Below, piece after piece: positions 35,689 through 44,424 of a stretch of DNA of 64,000 bases; positions within the stretch are counted from its first letter, which is position 1, and every line of letters starts with the position of its first letter. Made by a program: the position numbers and the translations under genes. The stretch is from Hassallia sp050875635 (GTDB lineage Bacteria > Cyanobacteriota > Cyanobacteriia > Cyanobacteriales > Nostocaceae): contig NZ_JBPAOH010000020.1 in the NCBI RefSeq assembly GCF_050875635.1, forward strand, positions 1 through 64,000, given 5' to 3'. The notes beneath the pieces are model-generated. The model saw nothing but the letters and a program-made list of their open reading frames with translations, did not search any database and had not been told where the DNA came from.

Positions 35689-36438
35689 TTACCATCCTTG
35701 TTCAGTCGGTCGAATCAGGATTTCGTTAACGTTAACGCGCTGCGGTTGGGTGACTGCGTAAACGATCGCCGCAGCAACATCCTCGCTTTGCAGTGGTGTG
35801 ATAGAGTTGCGCCTTTCTATGGTACGCTGTTTAGCGATCGCATCAGTTATATGACTGTCTATTTCTGTGTCTACCATCCCAGGTTCAACGATGGTAACGC
35901 GGATATTGTCTTTGTATACTTCTTGCCGCAACGCTTCGGAAAAACCGTTGATACCCCATTTTGTCAAATTATAAACACCGATGCCCGCCCGCGCTGTCCT
36001 ACCCGCCACTGAGGAGATGTTAACGATATGCCCCGCTTTTTGCGCTTTAAATATTGGTAGAGTAGCATGAGTCACATAAAGCACTCCCAAAAGGTTAATG
36101 TCTATCATCCGTCGCCAATCTGAGGTATCCGCGCCATCAATATCACCAGCTAATGCCAAGCCTGCATTATTTATCAGTATATCTACGCGACCGTAATGAG
36201 CATGTACCTTTTGCACCAAATTCTTCGCTTGAGTTTCGTCAGTCAAATCGGCAACAATTGGCAAAGCCTCGCCACCACTAGCTTCAATGCGTTGTGCCAA
36301 TTTATCTAAGAGTTCTCCACGTCTTGCGGCGATCGCCACTTTTGCCTTTTCTGCGAAGAGTGCGATCGCTGTGGCTTCACCAATCCCTGATGATGCTCCG
36401 GTGATAATTGCTACTTTATTATCTAATTTACCTGCCAT
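35689..36438 (-). CDS. SDR-family NAD(P)-dependent oxidoreductase
   Basis: 249 residues from the ATG at 36438, preceded by a strong AAGGAGG; the frame upstream runs through a heptamer repeat and is not coding. Rossmann glycine motif TGASSGIGEATA, NNAG motif (INNAGLALAG), catalytic Ser of ISSVAG, and YxxxK (YNLTKWG). This is a classical SDR close to the clavaldehyde/serine-dehydrogenase-like group; the substrate cannot be told. Confidence 0.9.
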   Translation of the reverse strand: MAGKLDNKVAIITGASSGIGEATAIALFAEKAKVAIAARRGELLDKLAQRIEASGGEALPIVADLTDETQAKNLVQKVHAHYGRVDILINNAGLALAGDIDGADTSDWRRMIDINLLGVLYVTHATLPIFKAQKAGHIVNISSVAGRTARAGIGVYNLTKWGINGFSEALRQEVYKDNIRVTIVEPGMVDTEIDSHITDAIAKQRTIERRNSITPLQSEDVAAAIVYAVTQPQRVNVNEILIRPTEQGW

Positions 36439-36444
36439 AAATAC

Positions 36445-36490
36445 CTCCTTGGGAATTGGGCATTGGGCAATGGGCATTGGGCAATGCCCT
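36445..36490. repeat. GGGCATT heptamer STRR
   Basis: GGGAATTGGGCATTGGGCAA and following heptamers lie immediately upstream of the SDR ribosome site. They would be transcribed as its leader. Confidence 0.8.
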
Positions 36491-36776
36491 ATAAATATCA
36501 GTTTTAAAACTAAAATTTGGAAATCTTGTGACTATGAAGAATGCGAAATTTTGCACTTTTTTTGACATTATCACGATACGCTGACATATTTTTCATAAAT
36601 TACTTAATTTGTGAGATTTTCCTGACTTAAATAAAGAAAGAAAATCGTAATGTTAAGTAACAGTTAATTTAAGAATCAATATTAAATATCAATGTATTAA
36701 AGCTATACTTATGACTGATGAAAAAATATGTCAATATAGCTTAAGTTAAATCTGGTTAAAAGGAGTATAAGTAAAA

Positions 36777-37157
36777 ATGGTTTTCACAACATGCAAATAC
36801 GCTGTGGGTATATTCTCAATTCGTCAAGATGTCGAAGCTGCCCTTGGTGAACTGAAAAACGCAGGTTTTTCTTTAGAGAAAGTATCTTTGTTGACTAATG
36901 CCTGGATTAAAAGCGCAATGGGTGAAGAAGACAGTATCAGTAGTGCTTTAGCAAAAAGGGGTATTCCTGAAGAAAGAGCCAAATTTTATAAATCTCAATT
37001 GTTCGAGGGTAATTTTTTACTCGTATTAGAAAATGTCAAGGATGAAATAGACGATGCGAAAGCGATTCTTCAGCAACGGGGTATTCAAGAGTGGGGTGTT
37101 TATCATAAGAAAGTTAGATCCGGATGGGGAAAGAAAGGTAATAAAGTAAGTGTCTAA
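36777..37157 (+). CDS. General stress protein 17M-like (YflT-type) domain protein
   Basis: 126 residues, with AAAGGAG 10 bases before the ATG. It has the fold pattern of the general stress protein 17M/YflT group: YAVGIFSIRQDVEAALGELK, AGFSLEKVSLL, then an insert, GIPEERAKFYKSQLFEGNFLLVL and AKAILQQRGIQEW. Proteins with this domain are induced by heat, salt or desiccation in other bacteria; no activity is known. Downstream the 230 bases to the next gene show no gene. Confidence 0.75.
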   Translation: MVFTTCKYAVGIFSIRQDVEAALGELKNAGFSLEKVSLLTNAWIKSAMGEEDSISSALAKRGIPEERAKFYKSQLFEGNFLLVLENVKDEIDDAKAILQQRGIQEWGVYHKKVRSGWGKKGNKVSV

Positions 37158-37387
37158 CAAAAAATTTTAAGTAGTTACAATGAAAAATCAAACCAGTGGT
37201 CTAGTCAAAGATATGCCATTGGATAGATGCGGTAAACAATGAATTCACTAAAGTATTAAAAAGACGGGTTAGTGAAGCATTTTTAGATGAGTTGAAAATA
37301 AATTTAAGAAGCGATATTGTACTTTGAGTTAGTTTGAGTTTGTTCGCTTCTATTTGAGCAACCCGGAACCAGAGCAAGAGGTGAATT

Positions 37388-37957
37388 GTGTTTATCGATT
37401 ACATCACGCTAATGCTGATCAACATGGTAGCCGGGTTGTTTTTACTGGCTTACTATCTGTATGAGGGGATAGATAACCCTCGTCAAAAGCAGTGGATTCC
37501 GGGTTTTGGAATTGTGGGTGCGATCGCTCTTGTGACTGGTTTGCACATGATCTTGACTTGGCCCGTAATTAGTAGCTTTAATATTGCTTTTGGGGAAACT
37601 ACCGTTTTATTTGGTGCGTTGTTCATGGCAACGGCGATCGCTCTTTCTCAAGGATGGGAGTTACTGACAATAGCGATTTATGCTTTTTTCGTTGGTTTAG
37701 TGGCGATCGTCATCGGTTCGCGCATTATCAGCTTGGGGCTAACAAAACAACCACTGATATCAGGCATCGGCTTTATTTTAACAGGGTTGGGCGGCATCTG
37801 TGCCGCGCCAACACTCTATTGGAAAAATCGAACTTGGCGATTAATTGGTGTAGCTGTGCTAATACTAGCCGGTTTGATTTGGGGATTTATTGGCTATAAC
37901 GCTTATTGGATTCATCTAGAAGGTTTCCAGAAATGGGTTCCCACACCAATGCGTTAA
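37388..37957 (+). CDS. DUF981-family membrane protein
   Basis: 189 residues from a GTG with AGAGG upstream. At least five hydrophobic helices: about 5-23, 39-58, 66-84, 90-108, 118-136 and 148-168. Conserved-looking motifs are YYLYEGID near the first helix and GFGIVGAIALVTGLHM. This matches the DUF981 family of membrane proteins with unknown function. No obvious operon partner; a pentapeptide-repeat gene follows on the same strand after 83 bases. Confidence 0.8.
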   Translation: MFIDYITLMLINMVAGLFLLAYYLYEGIDNPRQKQWIPGFGIVGAIALVTGLHMILTWPVISSFNIAFGETTVLFGALFMATAIALSQGWELLTIAIYAFFVGLVAIVIGSRIISLGLTKQPLISGIGFILTGLGGICAAPTLYWKNRTWRLIGVAVLILAGLIWGFIGYNAYWIHLEGFQKWVPTPMR

Positions 37958-38040
37958 TTGAATAACTATCGCAGGGTAGGGGTGTTTCTGATTAATTTGT
38001 GGCTTAATTGATATAGCAGAAGCCTTACGGAGAAAAGCCG

Positions 38041-38574
38041 ATGAAAGCCGAACAACTTCTGGCAAAATATGCCGCAGGTGAAAGAGATTTTACAGAAGTA
38101 AATCTGAGTGAAGCTTCTTTGCAAGGAGTGGATCTTAGTGGGGCAATTTTAGATAGAGCCATACTTGATGGTGCGAATTTGAGTCAGGCTAATTTGCGCT
38201 CTTGCAGTTTAACTCAAGCAGACTTGAATGGGGCAAATTTAACGAATGCCGATTTAAGTGAAGCTAACTTGAGTGGAGCAATTTTGGATGGGGCAATTTT
38301 AGAGGGAGCAATTTTTAACAACGCTAACCTTAGTCAATCTGAATTGACTGTAGCCAAGATGATTGAGGCAAATTTAAGCGACGCAGATTTGAGCGAGGCA
38401 AATCTGAGCGCGGCAAATCTCGATCAAGCTGATTTGACAGGAGCTGATTTAGCTGTTGCAGATTTGAGTCAAGCAAATTTGAGTCAAGCCGATTTGAACC
38501 AAGCAAACTTGAATGGGGCAAACTTGGAAGGAGCAAATCTGGAAGGAACTATCTTTGATGAAAATCAAAAGTGA
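38041..38574 (+). CDS. Pentapeptide repeat protein
   Basis: 177 residues. After an 18-residue cap (AEQLLAKYAAGERDF) nearly the whole protein is A(D/N)LXX pentapeptides (ANLSQANLRSCSLTQADLNG and so on), about 30 in a row, which form a right-handed quadrilateral beta-helix. There is no signal peptide, so it is cytosolic. Such proteins are very common in cyanobacteria; some mimic DNA or bind gyrase, but nothing in this sequence assigns a role. Confidence 0.9.
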   Translation: MKAEQLLAKYAAGERDFTEVNLSEASLQGVDLSGAILDRAILDGANLSQANLRSCSLTQADLNGANLTNADLSEANLSGAILDGAILEGAIFNNANLSQSELTVAKMIEANLSDADLSEANLSAANLDQADLTGADLAVADLSQANLSQADLNQANLNGANLEGANLEGTIFDENQK

Positions 38575-39023
38575 TGAAATTTGATATTCAGTAGTATTAC
38601 GGTGGCGTTCAGGTAAATATGCATTAGAGCAAGTGGCAATTCTCAGGTGGATATACAGCTATTTCCGCCTTGCTGAATATTAATATAAAATTCCTAATTT
38701 ATCGAGCGAGACGTTTTGACGGAACGTCTCTACTTTGCGCTTGAAAGCCAATACGGTTCGGTTAAAAATTATTGGTAAAAATCCCACACCCCCCGTACAG
38801 ACCTTATATCATGTCCATTTAATTGCCCGTAATCAAATATTTTTGTAATCAGGACTTCAGTCTTGATCTCATCTTCACAGAGGTTATTGGTGGTAAATAA
38901 TTTTAATCTTATCCAAAGCGTATGTGAAGGCGGCTTACATATTTGCTTCAAACACTTGTCAAAATTTTGACCATTGTTTATATTGAGCCAGTGTAAGAAT
39001 TTTGACTGGTTAGGAGAAATACT
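38575..39023. other. 449-bp gap with one degenerate palindrome
   Basis: 38705-38733 is a diverged copy of the GTAGAGACGTTCC palindrome. The remainder is AT-rich; AGGAGA at 39011-39016 is the ribosome site of the next gene. No other gene or structure seen. Confidence 0.5.
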
Positions 39024-39281
39024 GTGGTTGAAGCCGCAACAAAATTAATGTTAGCTTTTATGATGCTTTTCGGTGGTGGTCATCATGGACACAACAAACA
39101 CCAAAACAAAGCGCCGGACAAGCAACCAGAGACTGTAAGTCAAACTTGGGCTACTAAAAATAACCAAAAAGCATCCGTAGCTGTACCGGAACCACCAAAT
39201 GCCGGAATAATATTTGCTGGCGCGGGTATATCAGTGATACTACTGAGAAAGTGCCAAAAGCAGAAAATGAGGAATTGGTAA
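39024..39281 (+). CDS. Small protein with PEP-CTERM sorting signal
   Basis: 85 residues from a GTG with AGGAGA upstream. It has a hydrophobic start (LMLAFMMLFGG), a His-rich patch (GGHHGHNKHQN), a Gln/Lys linker and a C-terminal PEP-CTERM-like tripartite signal: VPEPPNAG, a hydrophobic span (IIFAGAGISVILL) and a basic end (RKCQKQK). This predicts processing by an exosortase and surface or extracellular location. No exosortase is in the window. The His-rich part might bind metal; inference. Confidence 0.65.
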   Translation: MVEAATKLMLAFMMLFGGGHHGHNKHQNKAPDKQPETVSQTWATKNNQKASVAVPEPPNAGIIFAGAGISVILLRKCQKQKMRNW

Positions 39282-39415
39282 TTGGGCATGGGGCATTGGG
39301 AATTGGGCATTGGTAATTGGGCATGGGGCATTGGGAATTGGGCATTGGTAATTGGTAATTGTCCCCCTTGTCTCCCTGCCCCCTGCCCCATTCCCCATTC
39401 CCAATTCCCAACTTT
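39282..39415. repeat. GGGCATT/GGGAATT heptamer STRR
   Basis: About fifteen heptamers (GGGCATG, GGGCATT, GGGAATT, GGTAATT) follow the PEP-CTERM gene stop, then turn into the complementary pattern CCCCATTCCCAATT before chlP. The two orientations could pair. Confidence 0.85.
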
Positions 39416-39502
39416 GGCTTTTGTAGCGAAAAATTAAGGAATGTTGCATTTCACGCTTTTGCGTCAGCCAAAGAGACAAAAGAGCCAAAAGTACGTGGTA
39501 GT

Positions 39503-40759
39503 ATGCTTTCGGTAAATGTCAAGATTGGGAGAAGACCTTTGACACTACGGGTTGCTGTTGTTGGGTCAGGTCCAGCTGGTTCTTGTGCCGCCGAAACTTT
39601 GGCGAAAGCTGGAATTGAAACTTACCTATTTGAGCGCAAGCTAGACAATGCCAAGCCTTGCGGTGGTGCAATTCCCCTGTGCATGGTAAGTGAATTTGAT
39701 TTGCCTCCGGAGATTATCGATCGCCGAGTGCGGAAAATGAAAATGATTTCGCCCTCGAACCGTGAGGTTGATATCAATCTAGTAAATGATGATGAATATA
39801 TAGGAATGTGCCGGCGCGAAGTGCTGGATGGCTTCTTGCGGAATCGTGCGGCAAAACTCGGCGCAAATTTAATTAATGCCACTGTTCATAAACTCGATTT
39901 TCCCACAAACAATACAGACCCGTATACCATCCATTACGTTGACCATACGGAAAGCGGCGCACAGGGTATTGCGAAAACCCTAAAAGTTGATTTAATTATT
40001 GGCGCAGATGGAGCAAATTCCCGCATAGCCAAAGAGATGGATGCTGGGGATTATAATTATGCGATCGCTTTCCAAGAGCGCATTCGTCTACCTCAAGACA
40101 AAATGGCATATTACAACGACCTCGCCGAAATGTACGTTGGCGATGACGTTTCTACCGACTTTTATGCCTGGGTTTTCCCCAAATACGACCACGTAGCCGT
40201 CGGTACCGGCACAATGCAGGTTAACAAAGCCAGCATCAAACAACTACAAGCTGGTATCCGTGCCCGCGCTGCCCGAAAACTCGCCGGCGGTCAAATTATC
40301 AAAGTCGAAGCACACCCGATTCCCGAACATCCCCGTCCCCGTCGCGTTGTCGGTCGCATCGCTTTAGTAGGTGATGCTGCTGGTTACGTTACCAAGTCCT
40401 CTGGTGAAGGCATTTACTTTGCCGCTAAATCCGGGCGGATGTGTGCGGAAACGATTGTAGAAATGTCTAACGGCGGTGTTCGTATTCCCACGGAAGCAGA
40501 CCTTAAGGTTTACTTGAAGCGTTGGGATAAAAAATACGGACTCACCTACAAAGTGTTGGACATCCTGCAAAATGTCTTTTATCGTTCCGATGCTACCCGC
40601 GAAGCATTTGTAGAAATGTGCGGTGACATGGATGTGCAACGGCTAACTTTTGATAGCTATCTGTATAAAACGGTTGTTCCGGCAAACCCGATCGTTCAAC
40701 TGAAAATTACCGCAAAGACTATTGCTAGTCTACTTCGCGGTAACGCCCTCGCGCCCTAA
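39503..40759 (+). CDS. chlP: Geranylgeranyl diphosphate/chlorophyll reductase
   Basis: 418 residues from the ATG at 39503; a TTG at 39539 (TLRVAVVGSGPAG) with GGAG upstream would give 406 residues and matches the usual start more closely. FAD-binding VVGSGPAGSCAAE, then LFERKLDNAKPCGGAIPLCM, RRVRKMKMISPSNREVD, DLIIGADGANS, WVFPKYDHVAVGTGT and IALVGDAAGYVTKSSGEGIY are diagnostic of ChlP. It reduces the geranylgeranyl group to phytyl for chlorophyll, tocopherol and phylloquinone. Heptamer repeats flank it on both sides. Confidence 0.93.
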   Translation: MLSVNVKIGRRPLTLRVAVVGSGPAGSCAAETLAKAGIETYLFERKLDNAKPCGGAIPLCMVSEFDLPPEIIDRRVRKMKMISPSNREVDINLVNDDEYIGMCRREVLDGFLRNRAAKLGANLINATVHKLDFPTNNTDPYTIHYVDHTESGAQGIAKTLKVDLIIGADGANSRIAKEMDAGDYNYAIAFQERIRLPQDKMAYYNDLAEMYVGDDVSTDFYAWVFPKYDHVAVGTGTMQVNKASIKQLQAGIRARAARKLAGGQIIKVEAHPIPEHPRPRRVVGRIALVGDAAGYVTKSSGEGIYFAAKSGRMCAETIVEMSNGGVRIPTEADLKVYLKRWDKKYGLTYKVLDILQNVFYRSDATREAFVEMCGDMDVQRLTFDSYLYKTVVPANPIVQLKITAKTIASLLRGNALAP

Positions 40760-41062
40760 GGGGAGTGGGGGAGTGGGGCATTGGGCATCGGGCATGGGGC
40801 ATTGGGCATAGGGCATAGGGCATGGGGCATGGGGCATGGGGCATTGGGCATAGGGCATGGGGCATGGGGCATGGGGATTTAAAGAGGGGGAAAGGGAAAA
40901 GGGAAAAGCGGAAAATCTGAGCGGAGGTTTCCTCCGATCAGACTTTTTCAAGACAGGGAAAAGGGAAAAAAAAGAATTATTACCAATGCCCATTGCCCAA
41001 TGCCCATTGCCCAATGCCCATTGCCCAATGCCCATTAAACAATTGCCCATTGCCCGATTCAA
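40760..41062. repeat. Dense inverted heptamer STRR region after chlP
   Basis: 40777-40875 is about fourteen units of GGGCATN (N = T, A, G or C). 40983-41060 has about ten units of the complementary CCCATTG type. Between them are G/A-rich filler and a small hairpin (GGAGGTTTCCTCC at about 40922). The opposed arrays can form a very long stem in RNA or DNA. Confidence 0.88.
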
Positions 41063-41498
41063 TGTGTATTTTTCTCTGACGGAATAAGTAATCGCCACTA
41101 GAAATTACCAATTTTTTGTTATTATAAAAACACAGGGTTAAATACGTAGAGACTATATGAGTATGCTTGCTAATAAGCAAGATACTTGTATCAAGTGATT
41201 ATTTTGTGAAAAACTGAGCAGTCTACCGACCAATATTTTCAGTAGTTCTTCATCAGAGCAGTCTACTAAGCATCTACAAATCAATTTAGACTAATACAGG
41301 CATCAAACTACTGAAAATTTCCAGCCAAGAGCATCAAAAGCTGTTTAGAAAATAAACTCTTTTGAGAAGAAATTACGAATTGAATATAAAGATTTCATGA
41401 AAATGACAATAATAGGTTGGCATGTGTTCCGTGTATTTACTACTGTGGACGGGTCGCCTACTTGAGACGAACTCCTGGATAGGAGTTGTAGCCTAACT
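41063..41498. promoter_or_regulatory. 436-bp region upstream of a PEP-CTERM gene with direct and inverted repeats
   Basis: GAGCAGTCTAC occurs at 41216-41226 and 41256-41266 (period 40). ATTTTCAGTAGTT at 41235-41247 is the exact complement of AACTACTGAAAAT at 41306-41318. These lie about 180-280 bases before the ATG at 41499 and could be regulatory; no promoter boxes assigned. Confidence 0.4.
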
Positions 41499-42230
41499 AT
41501 GAAACTAAGTTCAGTTTTTGTTACTACTTTGTCTGCTTTAACTGTTACTGCTTTAACAGCGCTTGGTTTCTCCAGTCAAGCTCAAGCTCTAACTTTTTCA
41601 GGTGAATCGAGTGGTGTGTGGGGAAAACCTACTCCAGGAAGCATGAATACCAAACCCATCTATTCAGGTGTGGGAAGTAATTCATTTAGCTGGGGAGATG
41701 CTGATGATTTTGGCACGGGTCAAAATCAACTTATCTTTAGTGGAGATTCATTTTCTAGTGAAATGGGATCTTTATTTAAGATAGGTGATTTGACTTACTT
41801 TAATGGATCGGTAACACCAGGTACAAGCGTTGATTTTGTACCTTTAAATCTCCATGTATCATTTGGCGATCGCATTAATGTTAGTGAAGTTTTTAACTTC
41901 GACTTTCATCTAAAAAATACACCCAACGATTCACCAGATCCTGCCGATAACGCAGATTTTGTTTATGTGGGTAAAAACTTTGGCAATCGCAATTTTACCT
42001 TTGCTGACAAGAAATATACACTCTCGCTAACTGGCTTTAGAGAAAAGGGAAGCACTACTGATGTCAGCGAGTTTCGAGTTCTTGAAGGAGAAAAAACCAC
42101 AGCAGCTATTTTTGCTAAAATCACTCTTGTTCCACCAGATTCAAAAACGATTCCCGAACCTGGGACTGTTGCTGGTTTGTCCCTCTTAGGCATCTACCTG
42201 ATTTCCTGCCGGAAATCCGCAAATGGCTGA
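41499..42230 (+). CDS. PEP-CTERM protein with choice-of-anchor K-like domain
   Basis: 243 residues. Signal peptide (VTTLSALTVTALTALGFSSQ, cut near AQA), then a beta-rich domain of the choice-of-anchor type (LTFSGESSGVWGKP, GVGSNSFSWGDADDFGTGQN, VSFGDRINVSEVFNFDFHL, FAKITLV) and a C-terminal PEP-CTERM anchor: IPEPGTVAG, hydrophobic LSLLGIYLI, then CRKSANG. Exported and probably exosortase-processed; likely a surface or sheath protein. Second such protein within 2.5 kb. Confidence 0.82.
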   Translation: MKLSSVFVTTLSALTVTALTALGFSSQAQALTFSGESSGVWGKPTPGSMNTKPIYSGVGSNSFSWGDADDFGTGQNQLIFSGDSFSSEMGSLFKIGDLTYFNGSVTPGTSVDFVPLNLHVSFGDRINVSEVFNFDFHLKNTPNDSPDPADNADFVYVGKNFGNRNFTFADKKYTLSLTGFREKGSTTDVSEFRVLEGEKTTAAIFAKITLVPPDSKTIPEPGTVAGLSLLGIYLISCRKSANG

Positions 42231-42262
42231 ATTTTTCGGAAAATTGAATACATAAAGCAAGA

Positions 42263-42300
42263 TTGGCACTCTCTGAATTTTTTCAGTCTGAGAGTGCCAA
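42263..42300. terminator. Bidirectional hairpin terminator
   Basis: TTGGCACTCTC (42263-42273) pairs perfectly with GAGAGTGCCAA (42290-42300). It lies between the convergent PEP-CTERM and rpaA genes, which end 33 and 35 bases away. Confidence 0.8.
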
Positions 42301-42334
42301 TTTATGTCTTAAACTGACCCAATTGAGAGTTATT

Positions 42335-43078
42335 TTACTCGACTACTGAAGTGGAAGCACTCTCAGTGGATGGAGGAACGCTGGGTAACTCAAGGCAGTA
42401 TCCCGCACCATATACCGTCTTGATGTAGCGCGGATGGCGGGGGTCTGGTTCTAGCTTGGTTCTCAGATGGCGGATATGCACTCGAATCGTTTCAATGTCA
42501 TCATCTGGATCGTAGCCCCAGACTTCCCGAAGGATTTCGCTAGGAGAAACTGTCTGTCCGTGACGTTGCAATAAACAGTGAAGTAACTCAAATTCCAAGT
42601 GAGTCAGTTTCACAGTTTCATGGAACCATATCGCCTCAAATCTTTCCGGAACGAGGGTCAACGGTCCATAATTGAGAATTTCGCTGTGCTTGGCAGCTTG
42701 GGGAATGCGGTCAGTACGGCGCAATAATGCTCGTACCCGCGCCAGCATTTCTTCTACTTCAAACGGCTTGGTGAGGTAGTCATCCGCGCCGGCATTGAAG
42801 CCTTCTACTTTATCTTGAGTCTGGCTTAAAGCCGTCAACATCAACACGGGAATTTCAGAGGTGCGATCGTCCCGTCGCAGGCGTTGGCAAACGGTAAATC
42901 CATCTACTCTGGGCAACATCAGATCGAGCATGATCAAGTCTGGTTGCAGCTGGAGAGCGAGCGCCTGACCTTTGATGCCGTCTTCAGCTTGGCTGACATC
43001 GTAGCCAGCCATTTCCAAGTTGACGGCTACAAGTTCGGAAATCGCTGGGTCATCGTCTATGACAAGAATCCTCGGCAT
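42335..43078 (-). CDS. rpaA: Response regulator RpaA (OmpR family)
   Basis: 247 residues. Receiver domain ILVIDDDPAISELVAVNLEM with phosphoacceptor Asp52 in LIMLDLMLPRVDG, Thr in LMLTAL and Lys in YLTKPFE. The C-terminal winged helix (EAIWFHETVKLTHLEFELL, EVWGYDPDDDIETIRVHI, TVYGAGYCLELP) matches RpaA closely rather than RpaB. In cyanobacteria RpaA is phosphorylated by SasA and carries output of the Kai clock, and it affects phycobilisome coupling. Single gene, divergent from the hydrolase at 43214. Confidence 0.9.
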   Translation of the reverse strand: MPRILVIDDDPAISELVAVNLEMAGYDVSQAEDGIKGQALALQLQPDLIMLDLMLPRVDGFTVCQRLRRDDRTSEIPVLMLTALSQTQDKVEGFNAGADDYLTKPFEVEEMLARVRALLRRTDRIPQAAKHSEILNYGPLTLVPERFEAIWFHETVKLTHLEFELLHCLLQRHGQTVSPSEILREVWGYDPDDDIETIRVHIRHLRTKLEPDPRHPRYIKTVYGAGYCLELPSVPPSTESASTSVVE

Positions 43079-43213
43079 TCGTAAAAATTTACTACTACTA
43101 GTTAAGGATAATTAAGAATCTTTGGGAGATACAAAGATTGCTTTACTGATTATAAAAAAGATTTTAAATCTAAAATAAACATTAAGACTAAAGTACATTA
43201 AAATCTATATATT

Positions 43214-44323
43214 ATGTGTTACGCTGCTTACAATCCGCCTCGATTTTTGCGAAACGGTGTCCAAATGACTATATATGCCGCTTTGTGGGGCAAACGTTAT
43301 TGGGATACTACTCCACATCCCGAGCCACCTTATGAAGAAAAAATATTTACAGGTGGGCAAGGTGTACCAATTTATGGCTTGGTTGCTATACCAAAAAATG
43401 CTCATAGCACGATTGTCGGTACTTACGGCATTACAGGCGAGTTAGAAAAAGAATGGATTTTGAGAGTGCTGGGACGCAAAGCATACGCTCAAGGATACGC
43501 GATAGTGTTGTTTGATTGGCGGGCACACGGCAAAACCGCAGAATTATCGCCGACTTTGACCAGCGATGGTTTGTATGAGGGGGAAGATTTTGTTCGCATA
43601 GCGGCAGCTGCTAAGGCTATGGGATGCCCTGGAAAGTTTTGGTTTACAGGATATTCTTTAGGAGGACAATTGGCGTTATGGGCGCTCAAAGCCGCTGTAG
43701 AATTAACTAGAGGAAATAATATAGGAATAACAGAAAGTGAGATTGGCGGTGGTGCGGTAATTTGTCCGAGTTTGGATTCTTTGCGATCGCTTACTTATTT
43801 AGTTAGACAACCCGTTGGTAAATATTTTGAAGCTGGTATCGCCCGCAATTTAAAAAAACTCGCATGGCGAATCCACGATCTGCATCCGGGAACCCTAGAC
43901 CCCGCAGCGATTAAACGCGCTAACAGCATTTGGGGTTTTGATGAAGAACTGGTAATTCCGCGATTGGGTTTTCCTACCGTCGAAGCTTATTACAAAGCAA
44001 GCAGCGCTTTACAACTGCTGCCAAAGTTAGAAAAACCAACTTTGATTATATACGCCCAGGATGACCCATTTTTTCATCCAGCGATCGTCCCAGAATTAGA
44101 AGCCGCTTGTGAGGAGAATCCGGTGATAGATTTGTTACTTACCCCTTACGGCGGTCATATAGGCTATTTGAGCAGCAAAGAAGGACAGCGGCAAGCAAAA
44201 GACCCAGACCCGTGGTGGGCTTGGAATCGGATTTTAGAATGGCTGGGGGAGAGGAGTGGGAGAGGGGGAGATGGGGAGAGGGGGAGAGGGGGGGACAAGG
44301 AGATGGGGGGGATGAGGAGATGA
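43214..44323 (+). CDS. Alpha/beta hydrolase (YheT-like)
   Basis: 369 residues. Nucleophile elbow FTGYSLGGQ with the catalytic serine, oxyanion region VGTYGITGELEKEW, the LFDWRAHGKTA motif, an acid in IIYAQDDPFFHP and the base His in YGGHIGYL: the full triad of the YheT/Abhydrolase_1 group. The start at 43214 (MCYAAYNPPRFLRNG) fits conserved N-termini of the family. The last about 22 residues (GRGGDGERGRGGDKEMGG) are encoded by a purine-rich simple repeat and are not part of the fold. Substrate unknown. Confidence 0.85.
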   Translation: MCYAAYNPPRFLRNGVQMTIYAALWGKRYWDTTPHPEPPYEEKIFTGGQGVPIYGLVAIPKNAHSTIVGTYGITGELEKEWILRVLGRKAYAQGYAIVLFDWRAHGKTAELSPTLTSDGLYEGEDFVRIAAAAKAMGCPGKFWFTGYSLGGQLALWALKAAVELTRGNNIGITESEIGGGAVICPSLDSLRSLTYLVRQPVGKYFEAGIARNLKKLAWRIHDLHPGTLDPAAIKRANSIWGFDEELVIPRLGFPTVEAYYKASSALQLLPKLEKPTLIIYAQDDPFFHPAIVPELEAACEENPVIDLLLTPYGGHIGYLSSKEGQRQAKDPDPWWAWNRILEWLGERSGRGGDGERGRGGDKEMGGMRR

Positions 44324-44324
44324 G

Positions 44325-44420
44325 GGGGACAAGGAGGACAAAGAGGACAAGGAGGACAACTAACAACTATCCACTATCCACTAACAACTAACAATTATCC
44401 ACTATCCACTAACAACCAAC
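44325..44420. repeat. Simple repeats between hydrolase and hetI
   Basis: GGACAAGGA units continue out of the hydrolase gene, then CTATCCACTATCCACTAACA-type units occupy the space up to the hetI start. The second motif also occurs at 57804-57979. Confidence 0.8.
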
Positions 44421-44424
44421 TCTT

